Source: an uncultured Psychrobacter sp. (GTDB lineage: Bacteria > Pseudomonadota > Gammaproteobacteria > Pseudomonadales > Moraxellaceae). From it: a DNA stretch of 64,000 nucleotides. The stretch's first letter is position 1, and every line of letters starts with the position of its first letter. The translations under genes were made by a program, and so were the position numbers. The DNA lies in NCBI GenBank assembly GCA_947489525.1, contig CANLDW010000001.1, positions 62,001 to 126,000 of the forward strand, read 5' to 3'. The notes under the pieces are model-generated. The model was given only the letters and a program-made list of their open reading frames with translations, was not told where the DNA came from and did no database searches. Positions 55,285 to 64,000 of this stretch are shown here, one piece after another.

Positions 55285-56382
55285 TTACTCAAGCTGTTGC
55301 CACCCTAGTGTCGTATGATGCTCGTCTTGATGAGCAAATAACGGATGATTTTTTGCCTCCTCTAAACTAAGTACAGGCGTCACACAAACATCCGCTGACT
55401 CAAAGACTTGCTGCCAATGACTTAAAGGCTGACTGGCGAATGTATCAGCGACCGCTTTTGCTGCCTTTTGACTTTCAGGCGTATTTGGCATAACGCCGCG
55501 CTGCCAATGCGTGTCTTTATATTCAGGAAACTCTAAAACCTTACACAACCCTTGCCAAAACTTTAACTCTAGTGAGCCCACGGCCATGTAACGCTCATCT
55601 AAGGTTTTATACAAGCGATAGCAAGGTAGCAACCCACCTAAGAAATCATGTTGCGGCTTTGGATTTTTGCCAGAAAAACTTGCAACTAGCTCGCCTGTAG
55701 CTTTGGGCATGACCATATGGTTATATAAGCTATGGGTCATACTAACTGCAACGTGGCGTCCTTTGCCGGTTTGCTTGGCGGCAAAAACTGCCGCTAGCAG
55801 GGCGATGACAGCGGTATCACTACCGCCAGCCAAATCTGCAAACTGGATGTTGGGCATAGCTTGCTTGCCGGTTGCTGTCTTGAGCTGGTCAAGTACCCCG
55901 CTCATCGCCATAAAATTGATATCATGACCGGCTTTATCCGCCCAGTCATGCTGAACTTGAGATTTAGCAGGAGCGTCAGTAGTGGCAGTATCGCTATCAG
56001 CTATGCCGTAGCCAGTAATTGATACGATAACCAGCTTTGGATTGATAGCATGCAAGGTTTGAGCGTCCAGCCCCATACCCTCAAGAACACCGGGGCGAAA
56101 GCTATCGAGCATCACGTCGCTTTCCATGAGATGCGTCTTGATAGCTTCTATACCTTTGGGGTCACGAAAGTCTACTTTTAGGGTAGTTTTACCGTGGTTT
56201 AAAGCATCGAATAGTCCCCCTAAAGCACGCGCAGGATCGCCGCCTTTGGGCTCTATTTTTATGATCTCGGCGCCCAAATCAGCAAGCAGACGCGTGGCAA
56301 AAGGCCCGGGTAGATTGCGCGTCAAATCGACAACGCGCAGTCCTTGTAAGCAGTCACTCATAGCATGCGCTTGATTAACCAT
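55285..56382 (-). CDS. CaiB/BaiF CoA-transferase family protein (alpha-methylacyl-CoA racemase-like)
   Basis: 365 residues. L-R-V-V-D-L-T-R-N-L-P-G-P-F-A-T-R-L-L-A-D-L-G-A at residues 15-38 and I-K-I-E-P-K-G-G-D-P-A-R are family III CoA-transferase hallmarks. The family includes alpha-methylacyl-CoA racemase, which fits a beta-oxidation operon handling methyl-branched chains; CoA transfer is the alternative. The ATG overlaps the end of the FadB-like gene by 8 bp, with AAGGAG inside that gene, so translation is probably coupled. Confidence 0.9.
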   Translation of the reverse strand: MVNQAHAMSDCLQGLRVVDLTRNLPGPFATRLLADLGAEIIKIEPKGGDPARALGGLFDALNHGKTTLKVDFRDPKGIEAIKTHLMESDVMLDSFRPGVLEGMGLDAQTLHAINPKLVIVSITGYGIADSDTATTDAPAKSQVQHDWADKAGHDINFMAMSGVLDQLKTATGKQAMPNIQFADLAGGSDTAVIALLAAVFAAKQTGKGRHVAVSMTHSLYNHMVMPKATGELVASFSGKNPKPQHDFLGGLLPCYRLYKTLDERYMAVGSLELKFWQGLCKVLEFPEYKDTHWQRGVMPNTPESQKAAKAVADTFASQPLSHWQQVFESADVCVTPVLSLEEAKNHPLFAHQDEHHTTLGWQQLE

Positions 56383-58564
56383 CTACAAACTCCTTATCCT
56401 TTTCAGCCATCTCCACCAATATTTGCGCAGGTTCAAAACGGGCGCCATACTTCTGCGCCAGCTCACGGCTACGCGCGACAAAGGTATCGATGCCTACAGC
56501 ATTGATGAACTGCAAGGTGCCGCCTTGGTTTGGCGCAAAACCCCAGCCGAAGATAGAACCGATGTTGGCATCAGCCACCGTACGTACGACGTTTTCCTCG
56601 AAACATTTCGCGGTCTCATTGGCTTGCACGTACAGTAGGCGGTCTACCAACTCTTGCTGGGGCGGCTGCTCATCTGTCGTTGGATATAATTCAGTGAGCT
56701 TGGGCCATAAATGCTTGTCACCGTTCTCTGGATACTCATAAAAGCCTTTAGACACTTTTTTACCTTCACGGCCAAGCTCATTAACCATTTTTTCAATGAC
56801 GGTCATAGCGGGGTGCGGCGTAAAAGTTTTACCTTCTGCCTCCATGGCCTTTTTAGTCTGCTCCATTACGTGTAGTGACAGGCTTAATGAGACTTCATCT
56901 TGCAGTGCTAGCGGCGGCATTGGCATACCAGACTTCATACCAGCCACTTCGATGCTGCGTGGATGCACACCCTCAGCTAACATCGCGATACCTTCTGAAA
57001 CATAAGTCCCAAACACACGTGAGGTGTAAAAGCCGCGGCTGTCATTGACCACAATTGGCGTCTTACCGATTTGACCGACATAGTCAAAGCCTTTTGCTAG
57101 GGTGGCATCGTCAGTTTCTGCGCCAACGATAATCTCAACCAGTGGCATTTTATCGACCGGTGAGAAGAAATGCAGACCGATAAACTGATTGGGACGCTTA
57201 CTGGCGCGGGCAAGCTCAGTGATAGGCAAGGTTGAGGTGTTGGACGCATATACAGCGGTTTCTGGAATAACAGCTTCAGATTTGCGCGTACATTCTGCTT
57301 TAATATCAATGTCTTCAAAGACGGCTTCAATGATTAAATCGCAGCCTTCTAAATCATCATAAGATACTGTGGTTTTGATCTTATCTAGTAAAGCTTGCTT
57401 TTTCTCCTCCGTTGAGCGCCCACGGCTAATCGCCTTGTCTAACAGCTTAGTAGAATAGCTTTTACCTTTCTCAGCGCCTTCAATAGTCGTATCGAGCAAT
57501 ACCACTTCCATACCCGCCTTGGCGGTAACGTAAGCGATGCCTGCGCCCATCATGCCAGCACCCAAGATGCCGACCTTTTTGGTTTTATAGCGCTCAAACC
57601 CTTCAGGACGTGATTGACCTTTTTTAATGCGGTTAAGCTGCGTCCATAACGTGCCTATCATATTTCTGGATTCGCTTGATAACACACAAGCGGCAAAATA
57701 GCGCGATTCAAGCTCAAGTCCGGTGTCAATATCGACAATGCAGCCTTCAAAGACAGACGACATGATATGGGTAATTGCCGGATAGTTGCCGTGTGATTTT
57801 TGATTGGCCATAGCAGGTGCGATGGAGAACATTTGCACCACTTTAGGATGGTTACTGTTACCGCCCGGGATCTTAAAGCCTTTTTTATCCCATGGCTGCT
57901 GGGCATTAGGATTGGCTTTTATCCACGCTTTTGCTTGCGCTACCATATCTTCATTGTCACTCGCCGTTGCATCGATAAGACCGATATCTAAGGCCGCTTT
58001 TGCTCGTAGCTCGGACCCTTGGGTCATCAGCTCAAGCGCGGTTTGGATACCCACCAGCCTTGGCAGGCGCTGAGTACCGCCGCCGCCGGGTAGCAGGCCT
58101 AGCTTGACTTCCGGTAGACCAAGCTTAGTCTTCGGTGAGTCAATGGCGATACGATAATGGCAAGCTAGTGCCAGCTCCAAGCCGCCGCCGAGTGCGGTGC
58201 CTGTCATAGCCGCGACCACCGGCTTACCTGATGTTTCAAGTTTGCGCAGACTGGCCTTTAGCTCTTCCACCAAATCAAAGGCTTGCTGCGCGGTTTCGAT
58301 ATTGGATAATTGATCAATATCAGCGCCGACAACAAAGGTGTCTTTGCCAGAGGTTAAGATTAAGCCTTTAGCCGACTCATCATTGATAAAGCTATCGGTC
58401 ATGGTGGCAAAAGCGTCGTTAAAATTATCGCCGATAACGTTCATCTTACGATCGCTTTGATCGATAGTTACGGTGACGATACCGTCATCATCACGTTTGG
58501 CTGAAAAGTTTGCTAGATTGTTTATCGCTTCAATGCTATCTATGCTGTCTGTATTTGTAGTCAT
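56375..58564 (-). CDS. FadB-like enoyl-CoA hydratase / 3-hydroxyacyl-CoA dehydrogenase
   Basis: 729 residues, a bifunctional beta-oxidation protein. The N-terminal crotonase domain has G-T-A-L-G-G-G-L-E-L-A-L-A (near 107-119) and L-G-L-L-P-G-G-G-G-T-Q-R-L-P. The NAD domain has V-G-I-L-G-A-G-M-M-G-A-G-I (near 330) and the catalytic H-F-F-S-P-V-D-K-M-P-L-V-E-I. It hydrates trans-2-enoyl-CoA and oxidises the 3-hydroxy product, passing 3-ketoacyl-CoA to the neighbouring thiolase. AAGGAT lies before the ATG. Confidence 0.94.
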   Translation of the reverse strand: MTTNTDSIDSIEAINNLANFSAKRDDDGIVTVTIDQSDRKMNVIGDNFNDAFATMTDSFINDESAKGLILTSGKDTFVVGADIDQLSNIETAQQAFDLVEELKASLRKLETSGKPVVAAMTGTALGGGLELALACHYRIAIDSPKTKLGLPEVKLGLLPGGGGTQRLPRLVGIQTALELMTQGSELRAKAALDIGLIDATASDNEDMVAQAKAWIKANPNAQQPWDKKGFKIPGGNSNHPKVVQMFSIAPAMANQKSHGNYPAITHIMSSVFEGCIVDIDTGLELESRYFAACVLSSESRNMIGTLWTQLNRIKKGQSRPEGFERYKTKKVGILGAGMMGAGIAYVTAKAGMEVVLLDTTIEGAEKGKSYSTKLLDKAISRGRSTEEKKQALLDKIKTTVSYDDLEGCDLIIEAVFEDIDIKAECTRKSEAVIPETAVYASNTSTLPITELARASKRPNQFIGLHFFSPVDKMPLVEIIVGAETDDATLAKGFDYVGQIGKTPIVVNDSRGFYTSRVFGTYVSEGIAMLAEGVHPRSIEVAGMKSGMPMPPLALQDEVSLSLSLHVMEQTKKAMEAEGKTFTPHPAMTVIEKMVNELGREGKKVSKGFYEYPENGDKHLWPKLTELYPTTDEQPPQQELVDRLLYVQANETAKCFEENVVRTVADANIGSIFGWGFAPNQGGTLQFINAVGIDTFVARSRELAQKYGARFEPAQILVEMAEKDKEFVDG

Positions 58565-58619
58565 TTTTTATCCTTTAAATGATCTCAAAGTTATCATTTT
58601 TTATTCAATGAATAAGGGT

Positions 58620-59828
58620 TTATACGCGTTCGATAATAGTGGCAATACCCATACCGCCGCCGACGCACAACGTGATCATCGCCGTTTTAAGGTCACGGCG
58701 TTCTAACTCATCAAGCACTGTAGTCATCAGCATCGCGCCTGTTGCTCCGAGCGGATGTCCCATGGCGATAGACCCACCATTAACGTTGACGATATCAAGT
58801 GAGACGCCCAAGTCATCCGCCGTATTCATCGGTACGGCCGCAAAAGCTTCGTTAATCTCCCAAAGATCAATATCTGAGACTTGCATGCCCGCTTTGTCGA
58901 GCGCTTTTTGGCATGCAGGCGTGGGGCCTGTGAGCATAATAGAGGGCTCCGAGCCAATAACCGCTGCCATAGTGATTTTGGCACGCGGTTTGAGTCCGGC
59001 TTTTTTACCGGCTGCAGCGCTACCGACTAAGCAAAGCGCTGCCCCATCGACGATACCCGATGAGTTGCCCGCGTGATGCACGTGATTGACGTTTTCAATA
59101 GTGGTGTATCGATCTAAGATGACGCTATCAAAGCCCATTTTGCCGGGCATTGCAAAGGAGGGATTGAGACCTGCTAAGGTTTCAACATCGGTATTCGGTC
59201 GAATGGTTTCGTCTTTACCTAAGAGTAGCATGCCGTTGAGGTCGGTGACGGGAACGACTGATTTATCAAAATAGCCTTGCTCCCAGGCATTAGCAGCGCG
59301 GCGGTGTGATTCGGCCGCGAACGCGTCAACATCTTTGCGACTAAAGCCTTTTAGGGTCGCTATGGTATCTGCGCCCACCCCTTGGGGTACAAAACCCGTC
59401 GCGTCGTTGATACGCGGATCCATATACCATGAACCGCCATCCGAGCCCATTGGTACGCGGCTCATGGACTCAACGCCGCCTGCAACGATCATCTCCTCCA
59501 TACCGGACATGACTTTGGCGGCAGCTAGATTAATAGATTCAAGTCCTGAGGCACAAAAACGCGATAAGGTTAATCCTGCCACGCTCTCAGCCCAGCCAGC
59601 ATCCATTACAGCCGTACGCGCAATATCAGAGCCTTGCTCGCCGACCGGTGTGACGCAGCCCAGCACCACATCATCAACTAGGCTGGTATCCAAGCGATGA
59701 CGCTGCTCCATCTCCTTTAATAACCCACGAACCAGCCAAGTAGGCGACGCTTGGTACAAAGCGCCGTCTTTTTTACCTTTGCCGCGCGGGGTACGAATAC
59801 TGTCATAGATATAAGCGGTCTCAGTCAT
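58620..59828 (-). CDS. Acetyl-CoA C-acyltransferase (thiolase)
   Basis: 402 residues. Thiolase motifs: nucleophilic Cys92 in S-R-F-C-A-S-G-L-E, N-E-A-F-A near 328, G-G-S-I-A-M-G-H-P-L-G-A-T-G with the catalytic His, and the second Cys in L-C-V-G-G-G-M-G at the C-terminus. It cleaves 3-ketoacyl-CoA to acetyl-CoA and a shortened acyl-CoA. AAGGAA lies before the ATG; 55 bp before the FadB-like gene. Confidence 0.94.
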   Translation of the reverse strand: MTETAYIYDSIRTPRGKGKKDGALYQASPTWLVRGLLKEMEQRHRLDTSLVDDVVLGCVTPVGEQGSDIARTAVMDAGWAESVAGLTLSRFCASGLESINLAAAKVMSGMEEMIVAGGVESMSRVPMGSDGGSWYMDPRINDATGFVPQGVGADTIATLKGFSRKDVDAFAAESHRRAANAWEQGYFDKSVVPVTDLNGMLLLGKDETIRPNTDVETLAGLNPSFAMPGKMGFDSVILDRYTTIENVNHVHHAGNSSGIVDGAALCLVGSAAAGKKAGLKPRAKITMAAVIGSEPSIMLTGPTPACQKALDKAGMQVSDIDLWEINEAFAAVPMNTADDLGVSLDIVNVNGGSIAMGHPLGATGAMLMTTVLDELERRDLKTAMITLCVGGGMGIATIIERV

Positions 59829-59907
59829 AAAAATTCCTTTTTCGTTTTAGATTAATAATTGATATATGTTTGAATTTGTTGTGAATTTCTCAGTAATCAC
59901 TCAATAA

Positions 59908-61059
59908 TTACATAAAGCGCGCCGCAAGCTCTTTCATAATCTCGTTGGTACCGCCGTAGATCTTTTGTACACGAGCATCGGCATACATACGCGCGATGGG
60001 ATATTCTGACATATACCCATAACCACCAAATAGTTGCAGACATTCATCCATCGTTTTGCACTGTTTTTCAGTGACCCAGTACTTAATGAGCGAGGCTTGC
60101 GCGGCGTCAAGCCTGCCCTCTATTTGCGCCTCCACTGCTGAATCGCACAAGGTTTTTACCGCTAAATAATCCGCTTGCACCTCAGCAAGCTTAAAGCGCG
60201 TGTTTTGGAAATTCCAAATCGGCTTACCAAAGGCTTCACGCTGTTTGACATAATCGAGGGTTAGCTCTAAAGCCAGTTTCATAGCGCCGCAGCCACTTAG
60301 AGCAATAATCAAGCGCTCTTGGGGCAACTCTTGCATCATGTGCATAAAGCCTAGACCTTCCATACCGCCTAGCACGTTTTTTTGGGGTACACGCACATTG
60401 TCAAAAAATAGCTCTGAGGTATCTTGTCCGGCAAGGCCGGTCTTTTTAAGGTTACGGCCCCGCGTAAAACCCTCTAGACCGTCCGTCTCAACAAGAATAA
60501 GAGAAACCCCTTGCGCGCCTTTATCGCGGTCTGTTTTACAGGCTAATAGCACAATATTGGCGTGCTGACCGTTGGTAATAAAGGTTTTTGAACCATTAAT
60601 GATATAGTCGTCACCGTCCTTTGTCGCATAAGTCTTAATGGCTTGCAAATCAGAACCCGTGCCAGGTTCCGTCATCGCAATCGCGCCGATATACTCGCCC
60701 GTTGCCATCTTCGGCAAGATGGATTTTTTCTGCTCTTCGGTGCCAAGCTTATAGATATAAGGCGCCACAATACCTGAATGCACCATACCGCCATAACCAG
60801 CTTGGTTCGCTTGCGACTGCGCCAAAATAATAGCGGCTTCATGACCAAAGTCGCCGCCGCCGCCGCCGTATTCCTCTGGAATTGAGGCACATAAAAAGCC
60901 CATCGTGCCCGCCTCTTCCCAAGCATCGCGATCGATCATACCCTTATCGCGCCATCCCTCGTCTCTATCCTCCCAGCTTTGAAACATCTTTAAGGCACTG
61001 TCGTATACCATCTCGTGCTCTTCGGTCATCCAATTGGCTGAAAATGTTCTGATACTCAT
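59908..61059 (-). CDS. Acyl-CoA dehydrogenase
   Basis: 383 residues, FAD-dependent, oxidises acyl-CoA to trans-2-enoyl-CoA. Seen: A-M-T-E-P-G-T-G-S-D-L (flavin region, near 132) and Q-L-F-G-G-Y-G-Y-M-S-E-Y-P-I-A-R-M-Y-A-D near 345. The C-terminal Y-G-G-T-N-E-I lacks the medium-chain type Glu (Y-E-G-T), but Glu in E-L-P-Q-E-R-L-I-I-A near 247 sits where long-chain and isovaleryl enzymes carry their base, which favours long or branched substrates (inference). GGAAGGACA lies before the ATG. First gene of the operon. Confidence 0.94.
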   Translation of the reverse strand: MSIRTFSANWMTEEHEMVYDSALKMFQSWEDRDEGWRDKGMIDRDAWEEAGTMGFLCASIPEEYGGGGGDFGHEAAIILAQSQANQAGYGGMVHSGIVAPYIYKLGTEEQKKSILPKMATGEYIGAIAMTEPGTGSDLQAIKTYATKDGDDYIINGSKTFITNGQHANIVLLACKTDRDKGAQGVSLILVETDGLEGFTRGRNLKKTGLAGQDTSELFFDNVRVPQKNVLGGMEGLGFMHMMQELPQERLIIALSGCGAMKLALELTLDYVKQREAFGKPIWNFQNTRFKLAEVQADYLAVKTLCDSAVEAQIEGRLDAAQASLIKYWVTEKQCKTMDECLQLFGGYGYMSEYPIARMYADARVQKIYGGTNEIMKELAARFM

Positions 61060-61145
61060 AATGTCCTTCCTTTGACGATGTTATCTGGTGATAATGAATG
61101 GATCTAGAATTACACAGTAAACGTGATGACCAACCTATAGTTAAC

Positions 61146-61161
61146 GGTAATTATTATTACC
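61146..61161. promoter_or_regulatory. Predicted TetR operator, proximal site
   Basis: GGTAATTATTATTACC, a 6-4-6 perfect palindrome, flanked by TTAA on both sides. It lies 87 bp before the acyl-CoA dehydrogenase start. Confidence 0.7.
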
Positions 61162-61253
61162 ATTAATAAATGTCAATTATCCAACGTTAACACTAAAATC
61201 TATAAGATATACTAAGATAGCAGATATACTGTTGCAACTAGTATTTTTATAAT

Positions 61254-61269
61254 GGTAAATTATATTACC
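61254..61269. promoter_or_regulatory. Predicted TetR operator, distal site
   Basis: GGTAAATTATATTACC, again GGTAA-N6-TTACC, 195 bp before the acyl-CoA dehydrogenase and 222 bp before the phosphatase gene. Confidence 0.7.
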
Positions 61270-61490
61270 AATTATATTTTAGCTAAGGATAAAGCTGAGC
61301 AAATAACAAACTATTTTAGATTATCGCTTCAAAATTAGTGCTAGGTTAATAGATGGATATTTGGCACACTCATCAGACTAGCTAAATGAATATTGCACAA
61401 AGCAGATAAGGCAGTCGCAAACGTATTCCATGTTTTTTTAAAGTTTTGCAATAAAAATGCTAAAAACTAACAACCTCGAAGGAGTGACAT

Positions 61491-62201
61491 ATGAATGATT
61501 CTTGGCAGCGTATTTTTTTGGTGCGACATGGGCATGTGGCGTATTTTGATACAGAAAATAAACCTGTAAATCCTAAATATGCATCATTGTCACCGCAAGG
61601 CGTTGAGCAAATCAGACTGCTGGTAGAGAGTATAAAAGATATCCCCTTTGCACGTATTTATTCATCTACTATGCCGCGCTCTATCCAAACAGCAGAGATA
61701 TTAACCCAATATCAACCATCTAAAGAGATCATAGCAGTCGATGCGATTAGAGAGATTAAATCGGGACGACTCAGAGAAGTGCCAGCTGACAAAGCGCAGG
61801 TGGAATTAAAAGAAGCGTACCTGCTACAAACGAACCAACTCAAGCATTTTGTCCAAGGCGAAAGCTGGGAGACTTTTAATCGCCGGGTAATTGAGTGGTT
61901 TGAGCAGGTTGTTTTGTCAAACCCTAGTCATCAAAATATTTTGATCTCATCTCACGATGTGGTTAACCGAATTTTGATTAATTGGATGTTTGATCAACAC
62001 CTAGCAGATATTTATGCTCAAGAACAAGATTACGGCTGTTTAAACATTTTAGATATCCAAGTCAAAGATAACCGCATTTTTCGTAAACGCATCAAACTTC
62101 AAAATTTTACTATCTATGATCCGCTTAAAACAAAGTCGTTCAATAGTGCCATGGACGACGTTTATGACGTTTATGTTAACAATAATGGGTTTCAAGGCTA
62201 A
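61491..62201 (+). CDS. Histidine phosphatase family protein
   Basis: 236 residues. The R-H-G-H motif at 12-15 and a second His in S-S-H-D near 154 form the catalytic core; S-S-T-M-P-R-S-I-Q-T-A-E is typical too. Substrate unknown. GAAGGAGTG lies before the ATG. Divergent from the beta-oxidation operon and followed (194 bp) by an acyl-CoA ligase gene, which hints at a role around acyl or CoA metabolism, though nothing more specific is supported. Confidence 0.88.
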   Translation: MNDSWQRIFLVRHGHVAYFDTENKPVNPKYASLSPQGVEQIRLLVESIKDIPFARIYSSTMPRSIQTAEILTQYQPSKEIIAVDAIREIKSGRLREVPADKAQVELKEAYLLQTNQLKHFVQGESWETFNRRVIEWFEQVVLSNPSHQNILISSHDVVNRILINWMFDQHLADIYAQEQDYGCLNILDIQVKDNRIFRKRIKLQNFTIYDPLKTKSFNSAMDDVYDVYVNNNGFQG

Positions 62202-62221
62202 TAAGCCCTTTAGGAGCAACG

Positions 62222-62272
62222 ATAGTCAACCGGCCTTAGGAGTGGTTTGACTATAAGAGTGGTTCGACTATA
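62222..62272. repeat. Short inverted/direct repeat related to the 51.7-kb element
   Basis: ATAGTCAACC (62222-62231) opposes GGTTTGACTAT; AGTGGTTTGACTATA (62241-62255) is directly repeated as AGTGGTTCGACTATA (62258-62272), identical to the right end of the element at 51683-51789. Probably a decayed or partial copy. Confidence 0.6.
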
Positions 62273-62395
62273 CCAGTCCTTATCTTAGTTCATAAGCAGG
62301 TATTTTTTATAAATTATTGATATCAACACCTATCATACTGAGCATTATAATTGCATAATCGTTGTTGCCAAACATCTTAACCAAGGATAGAAAAG

Positions 62396-64000
62396 ATGAT
62401 TAACGGAATGATGATGCATTGCAATTTAAATATTACCTCTATCATGCAACACGCTTTGATGCTCTACCCTGAGCAACAGATCGTGACTCTAAAATCAGAT
62501 GGCGTAACCCTTCATAAGTATACTTATAAAGAGGCCTTTAACCGAGTTGCTCAGTTTGCCAATAGTTTAGACCGACTCAATGTTAGCAAGAACGCTAAAA
62601 TCGCTACTCTTGCATGGAATACCTACCAGCACTTTGAGCTGCACTACGCGATTCCCTGCTCAGAACGCATCTATCACACGATCAATCCCAAGCTATCACA
62701 TGAGCAATTATTACAAATTATCACCTCTGCACAAGATGAGGTCATTATCGTTGAGCCAGATTGCCTACCTATTATCGAAGCCCTCTATGAACACATCAAA
62801 CCCTTTGTAAAGTACTTGATTGTTCTAGGCGATGTGGATAAAACCTTATCCTCACCTCTTAGGTTTATATTTTATGAAGAATTAATCGCTACAGAATCTA
62901 CGGATTACGATTGGCCAGATATTGCCGAACAAAGAGCAAGCGGGCTTTGCTATACCTCAGGCACGACAGGCAAACCCAAGGGTGTCCTGTATTCACACCG
63001 TAGCACCGTCCTACATGCATTATCCTTAAGTATGGCTAATGTGATAGGGCTAGATGAAAACAGCTGCATTTTGCCAATAGTCCCTTTGTATCATATTAGT
63101 GCGTGGGGTATGCCGTTTAACGCGGTGCTATGCGGTGCAAAAATAGTATGGCCTAACTCCTTTGCCGGTCATATTGATAAAATTTATGACTTGATTCACT
63201 CTCAAGCAGTAGATATCTCTCTAGCTGTCCCTACCATTTGGACGGCGCTCAACAACCATCTAGAAGAACACAATATTACTGACATCCCTTTGAAACGAGC
63301 TATCTCAGGGGGTTCTTCAGCCTCTTACTCTCTGATTGAAAGCCTTAGCCGTCACGGCATTAGCGTCGAAAACGCCTGGGGAATGACCGAAACCAGTTCT
63401 GTCAGTACTTGCAACCGAACCACTGAGCTCAATGACTCATCAAAAACACAGCGCCTAAAATGTGGTAGACCTATATTTGGTATGCAAATGCGATTAAAGG
63501 GCAAAGATAGTGAATTACTGCCTCATGATGGCGCGTCAGCGGGCACTTTAGAAATCAGAGGACACAACGTTGCAAGGAGCTATAGCAACAATAGGGATAA
63601 TAGCGATCAACCCATTAATAATTCAAACAATACTGATACGACTGACGTTTGGTTTGACACTGGTGATATCGCCACCCTTGATCCACAAGGCTATATGAAC
63701 ATTACTGATCGTGCAAAAGATATGATTAAGACGGGCGGCGAATGGGTCAGTAGTGTCGAGATTGAAAATGCCGCGCTCGATCATGAGTATGTTGTAGAAG
63801 CCGCGGTCATTGCTGCTAACCATCCTAAATGGGGAGAAAGGCCGCTGCTGATTCTGGTGGTTAAGCCTGACACGCATATTGAACCTACAGAAATGAAAAC
63901 ATATTTGGCAAACAAACTACATAAATGGTCTATTCCCTCTGCGATGATCTTAATCAATGAAATGCCTTATACAGGAACGGGAAAAATCAGCAAAAAAACC
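62396..64000 (+). CDS. AMP-forming acyl-CoA synthetase/ligase, 3' end beyond window
   Basis: 535 codons to the window edge without a stop. It activates a carboxylic (probably fatty) acid with ATP and CoA. Motifs: Y-T-S-G-T-T-G-K-P-K-G at 186-196, W-G-M-T-E-T near 340, D-T-G-D-I-A near 420, then D-R-A-K-D-M-I-K-T-G-G-E-W, and the catalytic Lys in T-G-T-G-K-I-S-K at the very end, so nearly the whole enzyme is present. AAGGA at 62383-62387 precedes the ATG by 8 bp. It belongs to a medium/long-chain FadD-like branch, and differs from the remnant at 55.1 kb. Confidence 0.93.
   Translation, partial: MINGMMMHCNLNITSIMQHALMLYPEQQIVTLKSDGVTLHKYTYKEAFNRVAQFANSLDRLNVSKNAKIATLAWNTYQHFELHYAIPCSERIYHTINPKLSHEQLLQIITSAQDEVIIVEPDCLPIIEALYEHIKPFVKYLIVLGDVDKTLSSPLRFIFYEELIATESTDYDWPDIAEQRASGLCYTSGTTGKPKGVLYSHRSTVLHALSLSMANVIGLDENSCILPIVPLYHISAWGMPFNAVLCGAKIVWPNSFAGHIDKIYDLIHSQAVDISLAVPTIWTALNNHLEEHNITDIPLKRAISGGSSASYSLIESLSRHGISVENAWGMTETSSVSTCNRTTELNDSSKTQRLKCGRPIFGMQMRLKGKDSELLPHDGASAGTLEIRGHNVARSYSNNRDNSDQPINNSNNTDTTDVWFDTGDIATLDPQGYMNITDRAKDMIKTGGEWVSSVEIENAALDHEYVVEAAVIAANHPKWGERPLLILVVKPDTHIEPTEMKTYLANKLHKWSIPSAMILINEMPYTGTGKISKKT

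Larger units (their letters stand above)
61060..61490. other. Divergent regulatory region, no gene
   Basis: 431 bp, AT-rich, between the leftward beta-oxidation operon and the rightward phosphatase/ligase genes. It holds the two predicted TetR operators listed separately. No protein frame of note was seen. Confidence 0.7.

Overview
The window looks like chromosomal DNA of a Psychrobacter-like member of the Moraxellaceae (Gammaproteobacteria). This is inferred from protein character (many Asn/Asp/Ser/Thr-rich tails and inserts), the AT-leaning intergenic DNA, and the mix of genes: AcnD/PrpF methylcitrate cycle, recCBD, and fatty-acid genes under a TetR regulator. No rRNA, CRISPR array, intact insertion sequence or prophage was seen. 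Almost everything is ordinary housekeeping or metabolic DNA; the interest lies in small repeats, operators and remnants.

Layout. 1-9.4 kb: minus-strand MoxR/DUF58/DUF4350/DUF4129/SpoIIM/RDD membrane cluster with mostly overlapping genes, followed upstream by two DUF805 paralogues and a single-pass protein (9.4-11.8 kb). 12.2-16.9 kb: large-subunit catalase KatE, a divergent LysR regulator and a non-canonical Nramp-like transporter. 17.2-30.1 kb: methylcitrate cycle (prpB, prpC, acnD, prpF, prpD) for propionyl-CoA, interrupted by a DUF2059-like lipoprotein, a yefM-yoeB toxin-antitoxin pair, an ABC exporter and a GNAT. 30.2-36.2 kb: a short-chain dehydrogenase, a DUF2868/DUF3482 GTPase pair, an ArsA-type ATPase with a small CC-ending protein, and a second yefM-yoeB. 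36.4-39.7 kb: cstA, an unknown protein and a hypoxanthine phosphoribosyltransferase. 39.8-51.2 kb: recC-recB-recD on the minus strand. 51.2-53.7 kb: a long non-coding stretch with repeats, two poorly known proteins, tRNA-Arg(CCT). 54.3-64 kb: a TetR regulator, a fatty-acid beta-oxidation operon (acyl-CoA dehydrogenase, thiolase, FadB-like protein, CoA-transferase family protein) with a decayed acyl-CoA synthetase fragment at its end, then a divergent histidine phosphatase and an intact acyl-CoA ligase running off the window.

Most notable signals: (1) a 16-bp palindrome of form GGTAA-N6-TTACC occurs once upstream of tetR and twice upstream of the beta-oxidation operon, which predicts the regulon; (2) an exact 12-mer, AATAGCCTAAGC, occurs five times (plus one single-mismatch copy), always in the same strand and frame, and only inside recC, recB and recD; (3) the two separate yefM-yoeB modules share the same paired operator ATGTACT-N6-TGTACAA although their antitoxins differ; (4) a pseudogene remnant of an acyl-CoA synthetase; (5) MITE-like inverted-repeat elements. 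No completely new multi-gene system is claimed.
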